A stretch of 64,000 bases of DNA, from the NCBI RefSeq assembly GCF_000010665.1, contig NC_012796.1, positions 2,199,501 through 2,263,500 on the forward strand, given 5' to 3'. The notes below the pieces were generated by a model that did not search any database, had not been told where the DNA came from, and saw nothing but the letters and a program-made list of their open reading frames with translations. Made by a program: the position numbers and the translations under genes. This DNA comes from Solidesulfovibrio magneticus RS-1. Its GTDB lineage: Bacteria > Desulfobacterota > Desulfovibrionia > Desulfovibrionales > Desulfovibrionaceae. This document shows, one piece after another, positions 1 through 9,473 of this stretch; the stretch's first letter is position 1, and each line of letters begins with the position of its first letter.

Positions 1-288
1 GAGCGCGCCGTCATCCTGTCCGTCGGGGAATACGTCACCGAGCGCGAACTGCCGCTGTCGGCCATGCGCGAGGCCGGCGGCAACGGGGCCCCAGGCGGAG
101 CAGGCGGAGGCGCGCCCGCGCCGGGCGACATGGCCGGACTGGCCGGCATGGCCCTGGACGATGTGGAGCGCGAGGTCATCCTGGCCACCCTGCGCGACAC
201 CGGCGGCAACAAGAGCGAAGCGGCCCGGGTGCTCGGCATCACCCGGGCCACCCTGCACAAGAAGCTCAAGAAGTACGGCGAGGAATAG
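1..288 (+). CDS. Sigma-54-dependent activator, C-terminal end (5' truncated)
   Basis: The reading frame is open from the first base of the window and ends at 288, giving 95 visible residues. It begins ERAVILSVGEYVTERELPLS, which matches the end of the AAA+ domain of bacterial enhancer-binding proteins. It closes with a Fis-type helix-turn-helix (about residues 52-93, including GGNKSEAARVLGITRATLHK), which binds upstream enhancer DNA. A short Gly/Ala/Pro-rich linker separates the two. The ATPase core and any receiver domain lie outside the window, so the signal and target cannot be judged. Confidence 0.85.
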   Translation, partial: ERAVILSVGEYVTERELPLSAMREAGGNGAPGGAGGGAPAPGDMAGLAGMALDDVEREVILATLRDTGGNKSEAARVLGITRATLHKKLKKYGEE

Positions 289-327
289 GGGGCTTTCGCC
301 GCCCGGGTCGAGACAGGAGGCGGGGTC

Positions 328-418
328 GGCAGCCTGTCTCCTAATCCAATACGACGCGTGCCAGCCGCCCGGGCCGCGCCGGCGGGCAGGACTGGCAGCC
401 CGTTTCCTGATCCGAGAC
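328..418. repeat. Pair of degenerate 25-nt direct repeats
   Basis: Two 25-nt copies starting GGCAGCC lie at 328-352 and 394-418, with 20 of 25 positions identical and a 66-nt period. The first follows an 8-bp hairpin (310-317 with 333-340). They occupy the gap between the activator tail and the terminator of the convergent ligase gene. No function is assigned. Confidence 0.4.
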
Positions 419-481
419 CAAACGTGGCCGTCGCTCGCCAACGAAACTGGGATGGTTTCCCGGCCCGCCGCCACGCCCGAC

Positions 482-510
482 AATAAAAGGGCGCGGACTG
501 GTCCGCGCCC
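482..510 (-). terminator. Rho-independent terminator of the acyl-CoA ligase operon
   Basis: GGGCGCGGAC at 489-498 pairs perfectly with GTCCGCGCCC at 501-510. Read on the minus strand, the hairpin is followed by TTTTATT. It lies about 50 nt past the stop of the minus-strand ligase gene, the expected position. Confidence 0.85.
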
Positions 511-558
511 CGGTAACTTGACTTTATCCGTCGGGAGAAAACCCTCCCGCCCCTTGTC

Positions 559-2214
559 CTACCGCATGGCCTCGGGAAAGAGCTTGCCCGCCAGCTCGCG
601 CAGCTTGTACTTCTGCACCTTGCCGCTGGTGGTCAGCGGAAACTCCTCCACGAACGCGATGTACTTGGGAATCTTGTGCCAGGCGATCTGGCCCCGGCAG
701 AAGTCCTTGACGTCCTCGGGAGCCATCTCCACGTCCTTGCGCAGGATAATAAACGCCCCCACTTCCTCGCCGTACTTGCGGCTGGGCACGCCGGCCACCT
801 GCACGTCGGCGATGCCCGGCATGGTGTAGAGGAATTCCTCGATCTCTCGGGGGTAGATGTTCTCGCCGCCGCGAATGATCATGTCCTTGATGCGACCGGT
901 GATGACCACGAAGCCGTTTTCGTCCATGACGCCAAGATCGCCCGAATGCAGCCAGCCGTCCGCGTCGATGCACTTGGCCGTGGCTTCGGGATTCTTGTAG
1001 TAGCCCTTCATGGCGTTGTAGCCCCGGCAGCAGACTTCGCCCTGCTTGCCGCGCTCCACTTCTTCATTGGTCTCGGGGTCGAGCACCTTGACTTCGACGT
1101 GGGGGAAGGCCTTGCCCACGCTTTCCACCCGGTAGTGGTAGGGGTCGTCCACGTCGGACTGGGTCATGCCGGGCGAGCTTTCGGTCAGGTCGTAGACGCT
1201 GGTGATCTGCTTCATGTACATCTTCTCGGTCACCTGCCGCATGGTCTGCACCGGGCAGACCGAGCCGGCCATGATGCCGGTGCGAAGGGACGAGAAGTCG
1301 AATTTCGGGAACAGCGGATGCTCCAGCATGGCGATAAACATGGTGGGCACGCCGTAAACGGCCGTGCACTTCTCCTGCTCGATGGACATCATGGATTTGA
1401 CCGGGTCGAAAACTTCGGTGAAAACCATGGTGGTGCCGTGGTTGAGGCAGGCCATGACGCCGAGCACGCAGCCGAAGCAGTGAAACAGCGGCACGTGGAT
1501 GAGCAGCTTGTCCTTATTGGTGAACCGCTGGCGCTGGCCGATAGAGTAGCCGTTGTTCAGGATGTTGTGGTGGCTCAGCATGACGCCCTTGGGGAAGCCG
1601 GTTGTCCCCGAGGTGTACTGCATGTTGACCACGTCGTGGCAGTTGAAGGTGGCCTGCCGGGCTTTCAATTCCTCGTCGGTGACGGTGCGGGCCAGACCGA
1701 TGATCTCGGGGATGGAGTACATGCCCCGGTGTTTTTCCACGCCCAGGAAGCACACCCGCTTGAGGTGGGGGAAAGTCTCGCTTCTGATCGCCCCACGCTG
1801 CATGTTGCGCAGCTCCGGGGCCAGGTCGTAGAGGATCTCGATATAGTCCGAATCCCGGAAGCCGTTGATGATGAAGATGTTGTCGGCGTCGGAATTGGTG
1901 AGCAGATACTTGAGCTCGTTGCGCTTGTAGGCCGTGTTGACGGTGAGCAGCACGGCGCCCATCTTGGCCGTGGCGAACATCAACGCCACCCAGAAGGGCA
2001 CGTTGGTGGCCCATACGGCCACTTTCTCGCCCTTTTGGATGCCCAGGGCCATGAGGCCCTTGGCCAGTTCGTCGGTGAGTTCGTCGAACTGCTGCCAGGT
2101 GAGACGGTAGTCCCGGTCCACGTAGACCACGGCGTCCTGGTCCGGGAACTTGGACGCGGTTTCCTTGAGCAGTTCTCCCAGGGTCAGGTCGCGAAGGGGC
2201 GGCACGAAGGTCAT
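559..2214 (-). CDS. AMP-forming acyl-CoA synthetase (ANL superfamily)
   Basis: A 551-residue adenylate-forming ligase that would activate a carboxylic acid with ATP and then transfer it to CoA. The AMP-binding P-loop [11 protein letters not shown] is at residues 200-210. The hinge region [20 protein letters not shown] and the following [11 protein letters not shown] are present, and the catalytic lysine of the C-terminal lid is in [11 protein letters not shown] near residue 532. Length and layout fit medium/long-chain fatty acyl-CoA synthetases; the exact acyl substrate cannot be read from sequence. It lies 15 nt downstream of an XRE-cupin regulator on the same strand, so the two probably form an operon. 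A mirror-image ligase/regulator pair lies on the other side of the divergent promoter region. Confidence 0.9.
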   Translation of the reverse strand: MTFVPPLRDLTLGELLKETASKFPDQDAVVYVDRDYRLTWQQFDELTDELAKGLMALGIQKGEKVAVWATNVPFWVALMFATAKMGAVLLTVNTAYKRNELKYLLTNSDADNIFIINGFRDSDYIEILYDLAPELRNMQRGAIRSETFPHLKRVCFLGVEKHRGMYSIPEIIGLARTVTDEELKARQATFNCHDVVNMQYTSGTTGFPKGVMLSHHNILNNGYSIGQRQRFTNKDKLLIHVPLFHCFGCVLGVMACLNHGTTMVFTEVFDPVKSMMSIEQEKCTAVYGVPTMFIAMLEHPLFPKFDFSSLRTGIMAGSVCPVQTMRQVTEKMYMKQITSVYDLTESSPGMTQSDVDDPYHYRVESVGKAFPHVEVKVLDPETNEEVERGKQGEVCCRGYNAMKGYYKNPEATAKCIDADGWLHSGDLGVMDENGFVVITGRIKDMIIRGGENIYPREIEEFLYTMPGIADVQVAGVPSRKYGEEVGAFIILRKDVEMAPEDVKDFCRGQIAWHKIPKYIAFVEEFPLTTSGKVQKYKLRELAGKLFPEAMR

Positions 2215-2229
2215 GGGCGGCTCCTTTGC

Positions 2230-2808
2230 CTACTGCGGGATGTAAAGGACAGCGTAGATGTCGGTCTTGGGCGCGTTGCCGCAGCCCACGTAGTGGGGCA
2301 CCACCGAATTGAAGTAGACCGAGTCGCCGGCCCCAAGGACATGGCGGTCCGGGCCGACGATGACTTCCAGCTCTCCGGAAACCACCACGATGAATTCCTC
2401 GCCCTCGTGGGAGGACAGGGGCTTTTCGGCCGCCGCTTCCTCGTCGGGGTAGATCTCGATGAAAAAAGGCTCCATGTGGCGGTCGGTCTTGGCCGCGCCC
2501 AGGGAATGGTATTTGTAGCTGGCCCGCTTGCCCCGGGCCTTGCGCAGTATGGCGTCGTCAGCCCCGCGCTCGGCGCAGCAGGTCAGGCAGATGTCGCTGT
2601 CCACGGCGTCGTCCATGAAGGTGCCCAGACGCTGTCCCAGGGCCAGGGCGATCTTGAGCAGGGGACCGATGGACGGGGTTACGTCCTCTTCCTCCAGGGC
2701 GGTGAGGAATTCCACGGAAAGACCGGTGCGGCGCGACAGTTCCTCGCGCGACATTTCCTGCCGTTCCCGGTACGTGCGGATGCGATCACCAAGCTTTTTG
2801 ACGCTCAT
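2230..2808 (-). CDS. XRE-family regulator with C-terminal cupin domain
   Basis: 192 residues from the chosen ATG at 2808, which is preceded by a GAGG-type ribosome site; an upstream in-frame ATG at 2973 has none. Residues 1-60 form a Cro/C1-type helix-turn-helix (MSREELSRRTGLSVEFLTAL). The last 80 residues are a small-molecule-sensing cupin (GEEFIVVVSGELEVIVG, then GAGDSVYFNSVVPHYVG). Such proteins usually control an adjacent catabolic operon in response to a ligand in the cupin. The following ligase gene starts 15 nt downstream, and this is the likely target. Middle residues around CLTCCAERGADD are Cys-rich, which is unusual; their role is unknown. Confidence 0.85.
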   Translation of the reverse strand: MSVKKLGDRIRTYRERQEMSREELSRRTGLSVEFLTALEEEDVTPSIGPLLKIALALGQRLGTFMDDAVDSDICLTCCAERGADDAILRKARGKRASYKYHSLGAAKTDRHMEPFFIEIYPDEEAAAEKPLSSHEGEEFIVVVSGELEVIVGPDRHVLGAGDSVYFNSVVPHYVGCGNAPKTDIYAVLYIPQ

Positions 2809-3008
2809 GGCTACCTCGTGGCTGATATGATGGGACGGGGCGAGAGTCGACGTGCCCCAGGAAGGTGGCCCAATACCATACTGCTGCGCGGAATTCCAGC
2901 CGTTTTTCCCGATCTCGCCGCTCGGAAAGAACCGTTTGACAAGCCGGGCTTCCATGCGAAAAGACGGGAGCAACCATTTCGCTAACCATACGAGCCAAGG
3001 GGTACCCC
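2809..3008. promoter_or_regulatory. Divergent promoter region between two XRE-cupin genes
   Basis: A 200-bp gap separates two divergently transcribed regulator genes. Promoters for both operons and operator sites for one or both regulators must lie here. I could not pick out a convincing -35/-10 pair or operator palindrome by eye. Confidence 0.5.
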
Positions 3009-3569
3009 ATGAGCAAGGAGATCGGACCGGTCCGGGAGATCGCCATGCGCCTTCGCGGCCTGCGCGAGGCGACCGGCATGACGGCCCAGGCCCTGGCCGA
3101 GGCCACCGGCGTCACAGCCGCCGACGTCGCGGCCTACGAGACCGGCAACAAGGAAATTCCCGTCAGCTACCTCTACGAGGTCGCCAAGGCCTGCGGCGCG
3201 GACCTGACCGCGCTGTTAACCGGCGACGATGCCCACCTCATGAATTATTCCCTGGTGCCGTCCGGCCAGGGGCTGTCCGTGGACCGGCGCAAGGCCTACA
3301 AGTACCAGGCTTTGGCCTACCGTTTCCACAAGCCCCACATGGAGCCGTTCATCGTCACCGTGCCGCCCAAGGCCGAGTCCGAGATGGAATTTAACCGCCA
3401 CCTGGGCGAGGAATTCATCTACATGCTGCGCGGCCGGCTGGAAGTGCGCCTGGGCGAGGACGTCGTGGTCCTTGAACCCCACGACAGCCTGTATTTTTCC
3501 TCCCGCACCCCCCACGCCATGCGCGGCCTCGACGGTGAACCGGCCGAGTTTTTGGACGTCATTATCTAG
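3009..3569 (+). CDS. XRE-family regulator with C-terminal cupin domain (second copy)
   Basis: 186 residues: helix-turn-helix at about 8-62 (MTAQALAEATGVTAADVAAYE) and a cupin at about 110-185 (GEEFIYMLRGRLEVRLGED, HDSLYFSSRTPHAMRG). The start follows an AAGGGG ribosome site. The overall design matches the divergent regulator at 2230-2808, but the sequences differ greatly, so this is an old duplication or parallel recruitment. It shares the segment KAYKYQALAYRFHKPHMEPF with the other protein's KRASYKYHSLGAAKTDRHMEPF. It is followed after 99 nt by an acyl-CoA ligase, the presumed regulated gene. Confidence 0.85.
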   Translation: MSKEIGPVREIAMRLRGLREATGMTAQALAEATGVTAADVAAYETGNKEIPVSYLYEVAKACGADLTALLTGDDAHLMNYSLVPSGQGLSVDRRKAYKYQALAYRFHKPHMEPFIVTVPPKAESEMEFNRHLGEEFIYMLRGRLEVRLGEDVVVLEPHDSLYFSSRTPHAMRGLDGEPAEFLDVII

Positions 3570-3668
3570 CCGGGCCGCCATGCCGTCCCGGCGGGCAGCC
3601 TGGCCGAATTGACCTGTGCCGGAGTGCATCGACAAGACAACAACCGTTTTGCCCGGGAGTCCAAGACC

Positions 3669-5321
3669 ATGCCTGTCGCCAAACTGCGACCCAAATCCTA
3701 CCGTGAGCTGCTCGAGACATTTTCCATCGCTGTGCCCGAGAACTATAATTTCGCCTTCGATTTTCTCGACGCCGAGGCCGCCCAGGACCCGACCCGGCCG
3801 GCCATGATCCACATCGGCCCGGACGGAACCCGGCGCGATCTTGATCTGGCCTATTTCAGCAAGGAATCGGCCCGCATGGCCAATGCCTTCAAGGCCGCGG
3901 GACTCGCCAAGGGCGACAAGGTGATGATCATCCTCTACCGCCGGGTGGAGTGGTGGGTCACCATGCTGGCCCTGCACAAGCTCGGGGCCGTGCCCGTGCC
4001 CTCGCCCAACCTGCTCACCCCCCACGACATCGATTTCCGGGTCAACTACGCCGGCATCAAGGCCGTGGTGGCCGAGGATTCCGTGGTCGACCGGGTGGAA
4101 GCGGCCCGGGCCGCCTGCCCGACCCTGACCGTGTGCGTCCAGGTCGGCGCGTCTCCGCTGCCGGCCGGCTGGCTCGACTACGAAACCATCCGCGCCGCCG
4201 CCGCCGAGGATTTCCCCCGCACCGCCGAGGCCCCGGGCGGCGACGATTCGCTGCTCATCTTCTTCTCCTCCGGCACCACCGGCATGCCCAAGATGGTGGA
4301 GCACAGCCACGCCTATCCCCTGGGCCACCTCACCACCGGCGTCTACTGGCACAACCTGGAGCCCGGCGACGTCCACCTCACCCTGGCCGACACCGGCTGG
4401 GGCAAGGCCGTGTGGGGCAAGTTCTACGGCCAGTGGATGGCCGGAGCCACGGTCTTCACCTGGGATTTCCGGGGCAAGTTCGTGCCCTCCGAGCTTCTCG
4501 ACGTCATGACCGCCCACAAGGTGACCTCCTTTTGCGCCCCGCCCACGGTCTACCGGTTCCTCATCCGCGAGGACCTCAAGAAGTACGACCTCTCGGCGCT
4601 GCGCTACTGCACCACCGCCGGCGAACTCTTAAACGACGGCGTGTTCCGGGCCTGGAAGGAAATCACCGGCCTTTCCATCTACGAAGGCTACGGCCAGACC
4701 GAAACCTGCCTGCAACTGGCCACTTTCCCCTGCATGACGCCCAAACCCGGCTCCATCGGCCGGCCTACCCCGGGCTGGAACGTGGTCATCCTCGACGAGG
4801 AAGGCAAACCCTGCCCGGCCGGGGTGGAGGGCGAAATCTGCCTCAAGCTCGAAGACGGCAAGAACCTGGGCCTGTTCACCGGCTACCTCCAGGAACCGGC
4901 CAAAACCGCCAGCGTCATGGTCGACGGCTACTACCATACCGGCGACAAGGCTTGGATGGACGAAGACGGGTACTTCTGGTTCCTGGGCCGCACCGACGAC
5001 CTCATCAAGTCCAGCGGCTACCGCATCGGACCCTTCGAGGTCGAAAGCGCGCTCATCACCCACAAGGCCGTGGTCGAGGCCGCCGTCACCGGCGTGCCCG
5101 ATCCCGTGCGCGGCCAGGCCGTCAAGGCCACGGTCGTCCTGGCTCCCGGTTACACCGGCTCCCCGGAATTGGCCAAGGAACTGCAAGAGCACGTGAAAAA
5201 GGAAACCGCGCCCTACAAGTACCCGCGCATCATTGATTTCGTCGCCGAGCTGCCCAAGACCATCAGCGGCAAGATCAAACGCGCCGAGATCCGCGCCAAG
5301 GACGAAAGTCGGGAAATATAA
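3669..5321 (+). CDS. AMP-forming acyl-CoA synthetase, MACS-like
   Basis: 550 residues from the ATG at 3669, which has a GGGAG ribosome site; an upstream ATG at 3609 gives an unconserved tail. The P-loop FFSSGTTGMPKMVEHSH is near residues 196-212. The motifs YEGYGQTET, YHTGDKAWMDEDGYFWFLGR and the lid lysine in TISGKIKRAEIR (about 535) are all present. The segment LTLADTGWGKAVWGKFYGQW is typical of the medium-chain/benzoate-like branch of acetyl-CoA synthetase relatives. It would make an acyl-CoA from an organic acid, ATP and CoA. It is distant from the ligase at 559-2214, so the two probably have different substrates. Confidence 0.9.
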   Translation: MPVAKLRPKSYRELLETFSIAVPENYNFAFDFLDAEAAQDPTRPAMIHIGPDGTRRDLDLAYFSKESARMANAFKAAGLAKGDKVMIILYRRVEWWVTMLALHKLGAVPVPSPNLLTPHDIDFRVNYAGIKAVVAEDSVVDRVEAARAACPTLTVCVQVGASPLPAGWLDYETIRAAAAEDFPRTAEAPGGDDSLLIFFSSGTTGMPKMVEHSHAYPLGHLTTGVYWHNLEPGDVHLTLADTGWGKAVWGKFYGQWMAGATVFTWDFRGKFVPSELLDVMTAHKVTSFCAPPTVYRFLIREDLKKYDLSALRYCTTAGELLNDGVFRAWKEITGLSIYEGYGQTETCLQLATFPCMTPKPGSIGRPTPGWNVVILDEEGKPCPAGVEGEICLKLEDGKNLGLFTGYLQEPAKTASVMVDGYYHTGDKAWMDEDGYFWFLGRTDDLIKSSGYRIGPFEVESALITHKAVVEAAVTGVPDPVRGQAVKATVVLAPGYTGSPELAKELQEHVKKETAPYKYPRIIDFVAELPKTISGKIKRAEIRAKDESREI

Positions 5322-5330
5322 GGCGAAGGG

Positions 5331-5345
5331 AAGAGGAAGATGCCT
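5331..5345 (+). repeat. Left part of a host repeat interrupted by the IS110 element
   Basis: The sequence ending GGAAGATGCCT is the left end of a repeat family whose intact copies start GGAAGATGCCTC at 24906 and 29159. Here it stops at CT (5344-5345) and resumes with CCGGCGGCC at 6502, on the far side of the insertion. Confidence 0.75.
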
Positions 5346-5350
5346 TGTAT

Positions 5351-6465
<1,115 letters not shown>

Positions 6466-6501
6466 ATCCCTGATTATCGGTTGACTCAGAACACCGTTGC
6501 T

Positions 6502-6640
6502 CCGGCGGCCGGGAGGGGGTTACCCCCTCCCGGACCCTCCCTGTTTGGGGTCGGCGTTTCCCCGGGCTTCAGGCGGAGCCTGAAGCCCGGGGAAACGCCG
6601 ACCCCAAACGGGAAGGCTTCGCGAAGCGCGCGGAGACCGC
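6502..6640 (+). repeat. Right part of the interrupted host repeat, with very strong palindromes
   Basis: The repeat resumes with CCGGCGGCC. CCGGGAGGGGG (6509-6519) then pairs with CCCCCTCCCGG (6523-6533). A second, perfect 32-bp arm follows: 6543-6574 pairs with 6578-6609 around a 3-nt loop (GGA). A short palindrome GCTTCGCGAAGC follows at 6615-6626. The 11-bp hairpin and the GACC-CC-GGGG stretch after it resemble the copies at 24900 and 29155, but the 67-nt palindrome is unique to this copy. The segment lies between the insertion and a channel gene and may stop transcription from upstream. Confidence 0.7.
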
Positions 6641-6694
6641 AAACCATATGGGGGGGCCGGGGGCACTCTTCTCTCCTGCTCCCCTGGAGACCGC

Positions 6695-7510
6695 ATGGAA
6701 CGAGCCCGCCTGTACGTCTTTGCCGCCGTGTTTTTCGGGGTGGTGCTCATCGGCACCCTGGGGTTCATGCGGGTGGAAGGCCTGACCGCCCTGGACGCCT
6801 TGTATTTCAGCGTCGTCACCGTGGCCACGGTCGGCTACGGCGACATCCACCCGGTCACGCCCATGGGCAAGTTGCTGGCCATGGCGCTCATTCTTTCCGG
6901 CGGTGGCACGTTCTTCGGCATCCTGGCGGCGGCGGCCGAGATGTTTTTGGGACGGCGGGAAAAACGGCTTCGGGCTGAAAAGCTTGACATGCTCATCGGG
7001 CTTTTTTTCAGCCAGGTCGGTTCCACCCTGGTGCGTCGGCTCATCCGGGCCGACGCCGGGGCCTCGGCCCTGCGGGAAAGCTGCGACGTCTCGCTGCGCT
7101 GGACCAAGGAAAACTTCAAGAAAGCCGAAGGGATTCTCAAGAACTACCATTACGATCTCGATATGGCCGCCATCGACCTGCCTGCCATGGGCAAGCTGTT
7201 GGCCGCCAATTCCGAATTTCTCGTGCGTCTGCTGGAGCACCCCAACATCCTGGAGCACGAGACCTTCACCTCGCTCTTGCAGGCTGTTTTCCACCTCAAG
7301 GAAGAATTGGCCCATCGCCCCAAGCTCGACGCGCTGCCGGACTGCGACCGGGAGCATCTGCGTTTGGACTTAAGGCGCATCTATTCCCAGATCCTCCTGC
7401 AATGGCTCCATTATCTCGACCACATCAAGGACAACTACCCGTATTTCTTTTCCTTCCAATGTCGGGTCACGCCGTTTCTGGCCAGTGAAGACGCCACCGT
7501 GTGCACCTAG
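6695..7510 (+). CDS. Two-helix potassium channel with uncharacterised cytosolic domain
   Basis: 271 residues. Transmembrane segment 1 is at about 7-25. The pore helix and selectivity filter VATVGYGD are at residues 43-50, and transmembrane segment 2 is at about 60-80. TVGYGD is the potassium filter, so the protein should form a tetrameric K+ channel in the inner membrane. Unlike many prokaryotic K+ channels, the C-terminal 190 residues show no Rossmann (RCK/TrkA-N) nucleotide-binding motif. They look alpha-helical and charged (SLRWTKENFKKAEGILKNYH). The ligand or gating signal is unknown. The start follows a GGAG site. The next gene begins 68 nt after the stop. Confidence 0.85.
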   Translation: MERARLYVFAAVFFGVVLIGTLGFMRVEGLTALDALYFSVVTVATVGYGDIHPVTPMGKLLAMALILSGGGTFFGILAAAAEMFLGRREKRLRAEKLDMLIGLFFSQVGSTLVRRLIRADAGASALRESCDVSLRWTKENFKKAEGILKNYHYDLDMAAIDLPAMGKLLAANSEFLVRLLEHPNILEHETFTSLLQAVFHLKEELAHRPKLDALPDCDREHLRLDLRRIYSQILLQWLHYLDHIKDNYPYFFSFQCRVTPFLASEDATVCT

Positions 7511-7578
7511 GCGATTCTGGTCCTCGTTTTTCGCGACACCCCTTGCCAAAGCTTCCCAAGCCGGGCCATCTGGCGGCC

Positions 7579-8463
7579 ATGCGAATGGATGTTTCGTCGG
7601 GGCTTTGGGCGCGGGCGCTGCGCGAGCCGTTGACCCATTTTCTGGTGCTTGGCGCATTGCTTTTTGCCCTGGGGACGTATGGCCGGCCGTCCGGGCCGAC
7701 AGCCGTTGTCGAGGGCGCGGCCATCGTCGTAACAGACGAGGATGTGCGCCAGTTGGCCGGGCTGTGGCGGATGCAGTGGGGCCGGGAGCCGACGCCCGCC
7801 GAACTGCGCCGGCTGGCCGACGAGCAGGTGCGCGAGGAAGTGCTCGTGCGCGAGGCCCTGGCCGCCGGCCTGGAGGCCCAGGACATCCTGGTCCGCCGCC
7901 GGTTGGCCGCCCTGGCCGCCGCCCGGCTGGAGCAGGGGATCAGCCTGCCCGAGCCCAGCGAGGCCGAACTGCGCGCCCTGTACGAGGCCGATCCGGTCGC
8001 CTTTGCGCCGGTCGCCGAGCTGACCTTCCGCCAGAGCGCCTATTCCGACCGCGCCCGGGGTGGCCGGGCCAAGGAAGAGGCCATCCAGGCCCGCGATGCG
8101 CTCTCCGGCCAGAATGCCGCCGCCGGCCAGGGCCTGGGCGATCACACCGAACTGCCCGAGCGCTCCGAAAACGTGACCCCGGCCGAGGCGGCGGCTCTTT
8201 TCGGCGACGCCTTCGCCGCCGCGCTCACCACCTTGCCGGTCGGTTCCTGGCAGGGGCCGCTGGCCACCCTGGGCGACTGGCATCTGGTCTTTGTCGAAGC
8301 GGCCCGGCGTGGCCCGCCGCCGCCTTTCGAGGCGGCTCGGCCGGCTGTGGCCGAGGCCTGGAAGCGCGGTCGCCTGGAAGCCGAGCGGCGGCAAGCCTAC
8401 GCGGCCGCGCTGGCCCGTTATACGGTCCTGCTGCCGCCGTCCGTGGCCGGGGACCGGCCATGA
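7579..8463 (+). CDS. Parvulin-type peptidyl-prolyl isomerase (HupE-associated)
   Basis: About 294 residues from ATG 7579; ATG 7585 is equally possible and no strong ribosome site is visible. One N-terminal membrane anchor (about 15-35, FLVLGALLFALGTYG) is followed by a SurA-like helical region. The C-terminal domain is parvulin-like (AELTFRQSAYSDRARGG, then LPVGSWQGPLATLGDWHLVFV). It would help fold exported or membrane proteins on the outer face of the inner membrane. The stop codon overlaps the start of the HupE/UreJ gene (ATGA), so the two are co-translated. Isomerases of this type often sit next to HupE/UreJ genes. Confidence 0.75.
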   Translation: MRMDVSSGLWARALREPLTHFLVLGALLFALGTYGRPSGPTAVVEGAAIVVTDEDVRQLAGLWRMQWGREPTPAELRRLADEQVREEVLVREALAAGLEAQDILVRRRLAALAAARLEQGISLPEPSEAELRALYEADPVAFAPVAELTFRQSAYSDRARGGRAKEEAIQARDALSGQNAAAGQGLGDHTELPERSENVTPAEAAALFGDAFAAALTTLPVGSWQGPLATLGDWHLVFVEAARRGPPPPFEAARPAVAEAWKRGRLEAERRQAYAAALARYTVLLPPSVAGDRP

Positions 8464-9473
8464 CGCGACATCTTATCGCACTGGCCGTTGCCGCCGTCGT
8501 CCTGGCTGGCCTGCTGGCCGCGCCGACTCCCGCCCACGCCCACGAGACCCGGCCGGCCGTGCTGGAACTGCGCCAGACCGCTCCCGAACGCTTTGACGTG
8601 TTGTGGCGCACGCCGCTCTATGAAGGCCAACGTCTGCCCTTTGTCCTGCGTCTGCCCGACGGCGCGAAGCAAATAAGCCCGCCCATCGTCATGAGCCTGC
8701 CGGACTGGCATCTGGAATCCTGGCGCATCGCCGCGCCGGGCGGGTTGGTGGGCAAGCGCATCCTATTTTCCGGCCACGACGCCACCACGGCCGGGGTGGT
8801 GGTGCGCTATTTCGGGCTGGACGGCCGGGAGTCCTCGGCCGTGGTCACCCCGGACAAGGACGGCCTGACCCTGGCCGGCCAGGGCTCGGCCGGCGCGGAC
8901 TTCACCGATGCCGTGGCCCTGGGCCTGCGCCACATCGGCTACGGCATCGACCATCTGCTCTTTGTGCTGGGCTTGGTCTGTCTGGCCCGGGGCGGCTGGC
9001 GGCTGGTGGAGACGGTGACGGCTTTTACCGTGGCCCACAGCCTGACCCTGGCCGCCGCCGCCTTGGGGTGGGTCAGCCTGCGCGCCGAGCCGGTCAACGC
9101 CGTGGTGGCGCTCAGCATCCTTTTCCTTGGCCCGGAGATGGTGCGGCAGCTGCGCGGCCAGTCGAGTCTGGCCATCCGTCGGCCGGCGGCGGTGGCCTTT
9201 GCCTTCGGCCTGCTCCACGGCCTGGGTTTTGCCGGCGGCTTGTCCGGGTTTGGACTTTCCCGGGAGGCCCTGATTGCGACTCTGCTCGGCTTCAACCTCG
9301 GCGTGGAAATCGGCCAACTCGCCTTTGTGGCCGCCCTCCTGGCCGTGGCCGCCTCCTTTGCCCGGCTGGGCATGTCCTGGCCGGCCTGGGCCGGCTATGC
9401 TCCTGCCTATGTGGTCGGCACGGCCGGGGCCTACCTCACCATCGCCCGAACCGCCGTCATGTTGGATATATGA
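8460..9473 (+). CDS. HupE/UreJ-family membrane protein, probable metal permease
   Basis: 337 residues. A signal peptide ends about residue 27 (ALAVAAVVLAGLLA to AHAHE). A periplasmic beta-rich domain spans about 28-150, and at least six membrane helices follow. The HupE/UreJ signature is HIGYGIDHLLFVLGLV, with later histidines in AFTVAHSLTLAAAALG and LLHGLGFAGG. Family members are implicated in nickel or cobalt uptake for hydrogenase and urease. The start overlaps the isomerase stop and the stop overlaps the start of the next gene. The direct partner encodes a NicO-type protein, which supports a nickel/cobalt role, although no nickel enzyme is encoded in this window. Confidence 0.82.
   Translation: MTRHLIALAVAAVVLAGLLAAPTPAHAHETRPAVLELRQTAPERFDVLWRTPLYEGQRLPFVLRLPDGAKQISPPIVMSLPDWHLESWRIAAPGGLVGKRILFSGHDATTAGVVVRYFGLDGRESSAVVTPDKDGLTLAGQGSAGADFTDAVALGLRHIGYGIDHLLFVLGLVCLARGGWRLVETVTAFTVAHSLTLAAAALGWVSLRAEPVNAVVALSILFLGPEMVRQLRGQSSLAIRRPAAVAFAFGLLHGLGFAGGLSGFGLSREALIATLLGFNLGVEIGQLAFVAALLAVAASFARLGMSWPAWAGYAPAYVVGTAGAYLTIARTAVMLDI

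Noticed and set aside
676-2985. A 769-codon open frame opposite the first acyl-CoA ligase and regulator
   Set aside because: It is antisense to two clear genes and consists of the His/Val/Ala/Gly-rich translation typical of the opposite strand of GC-rich DNA. No motif was seen.
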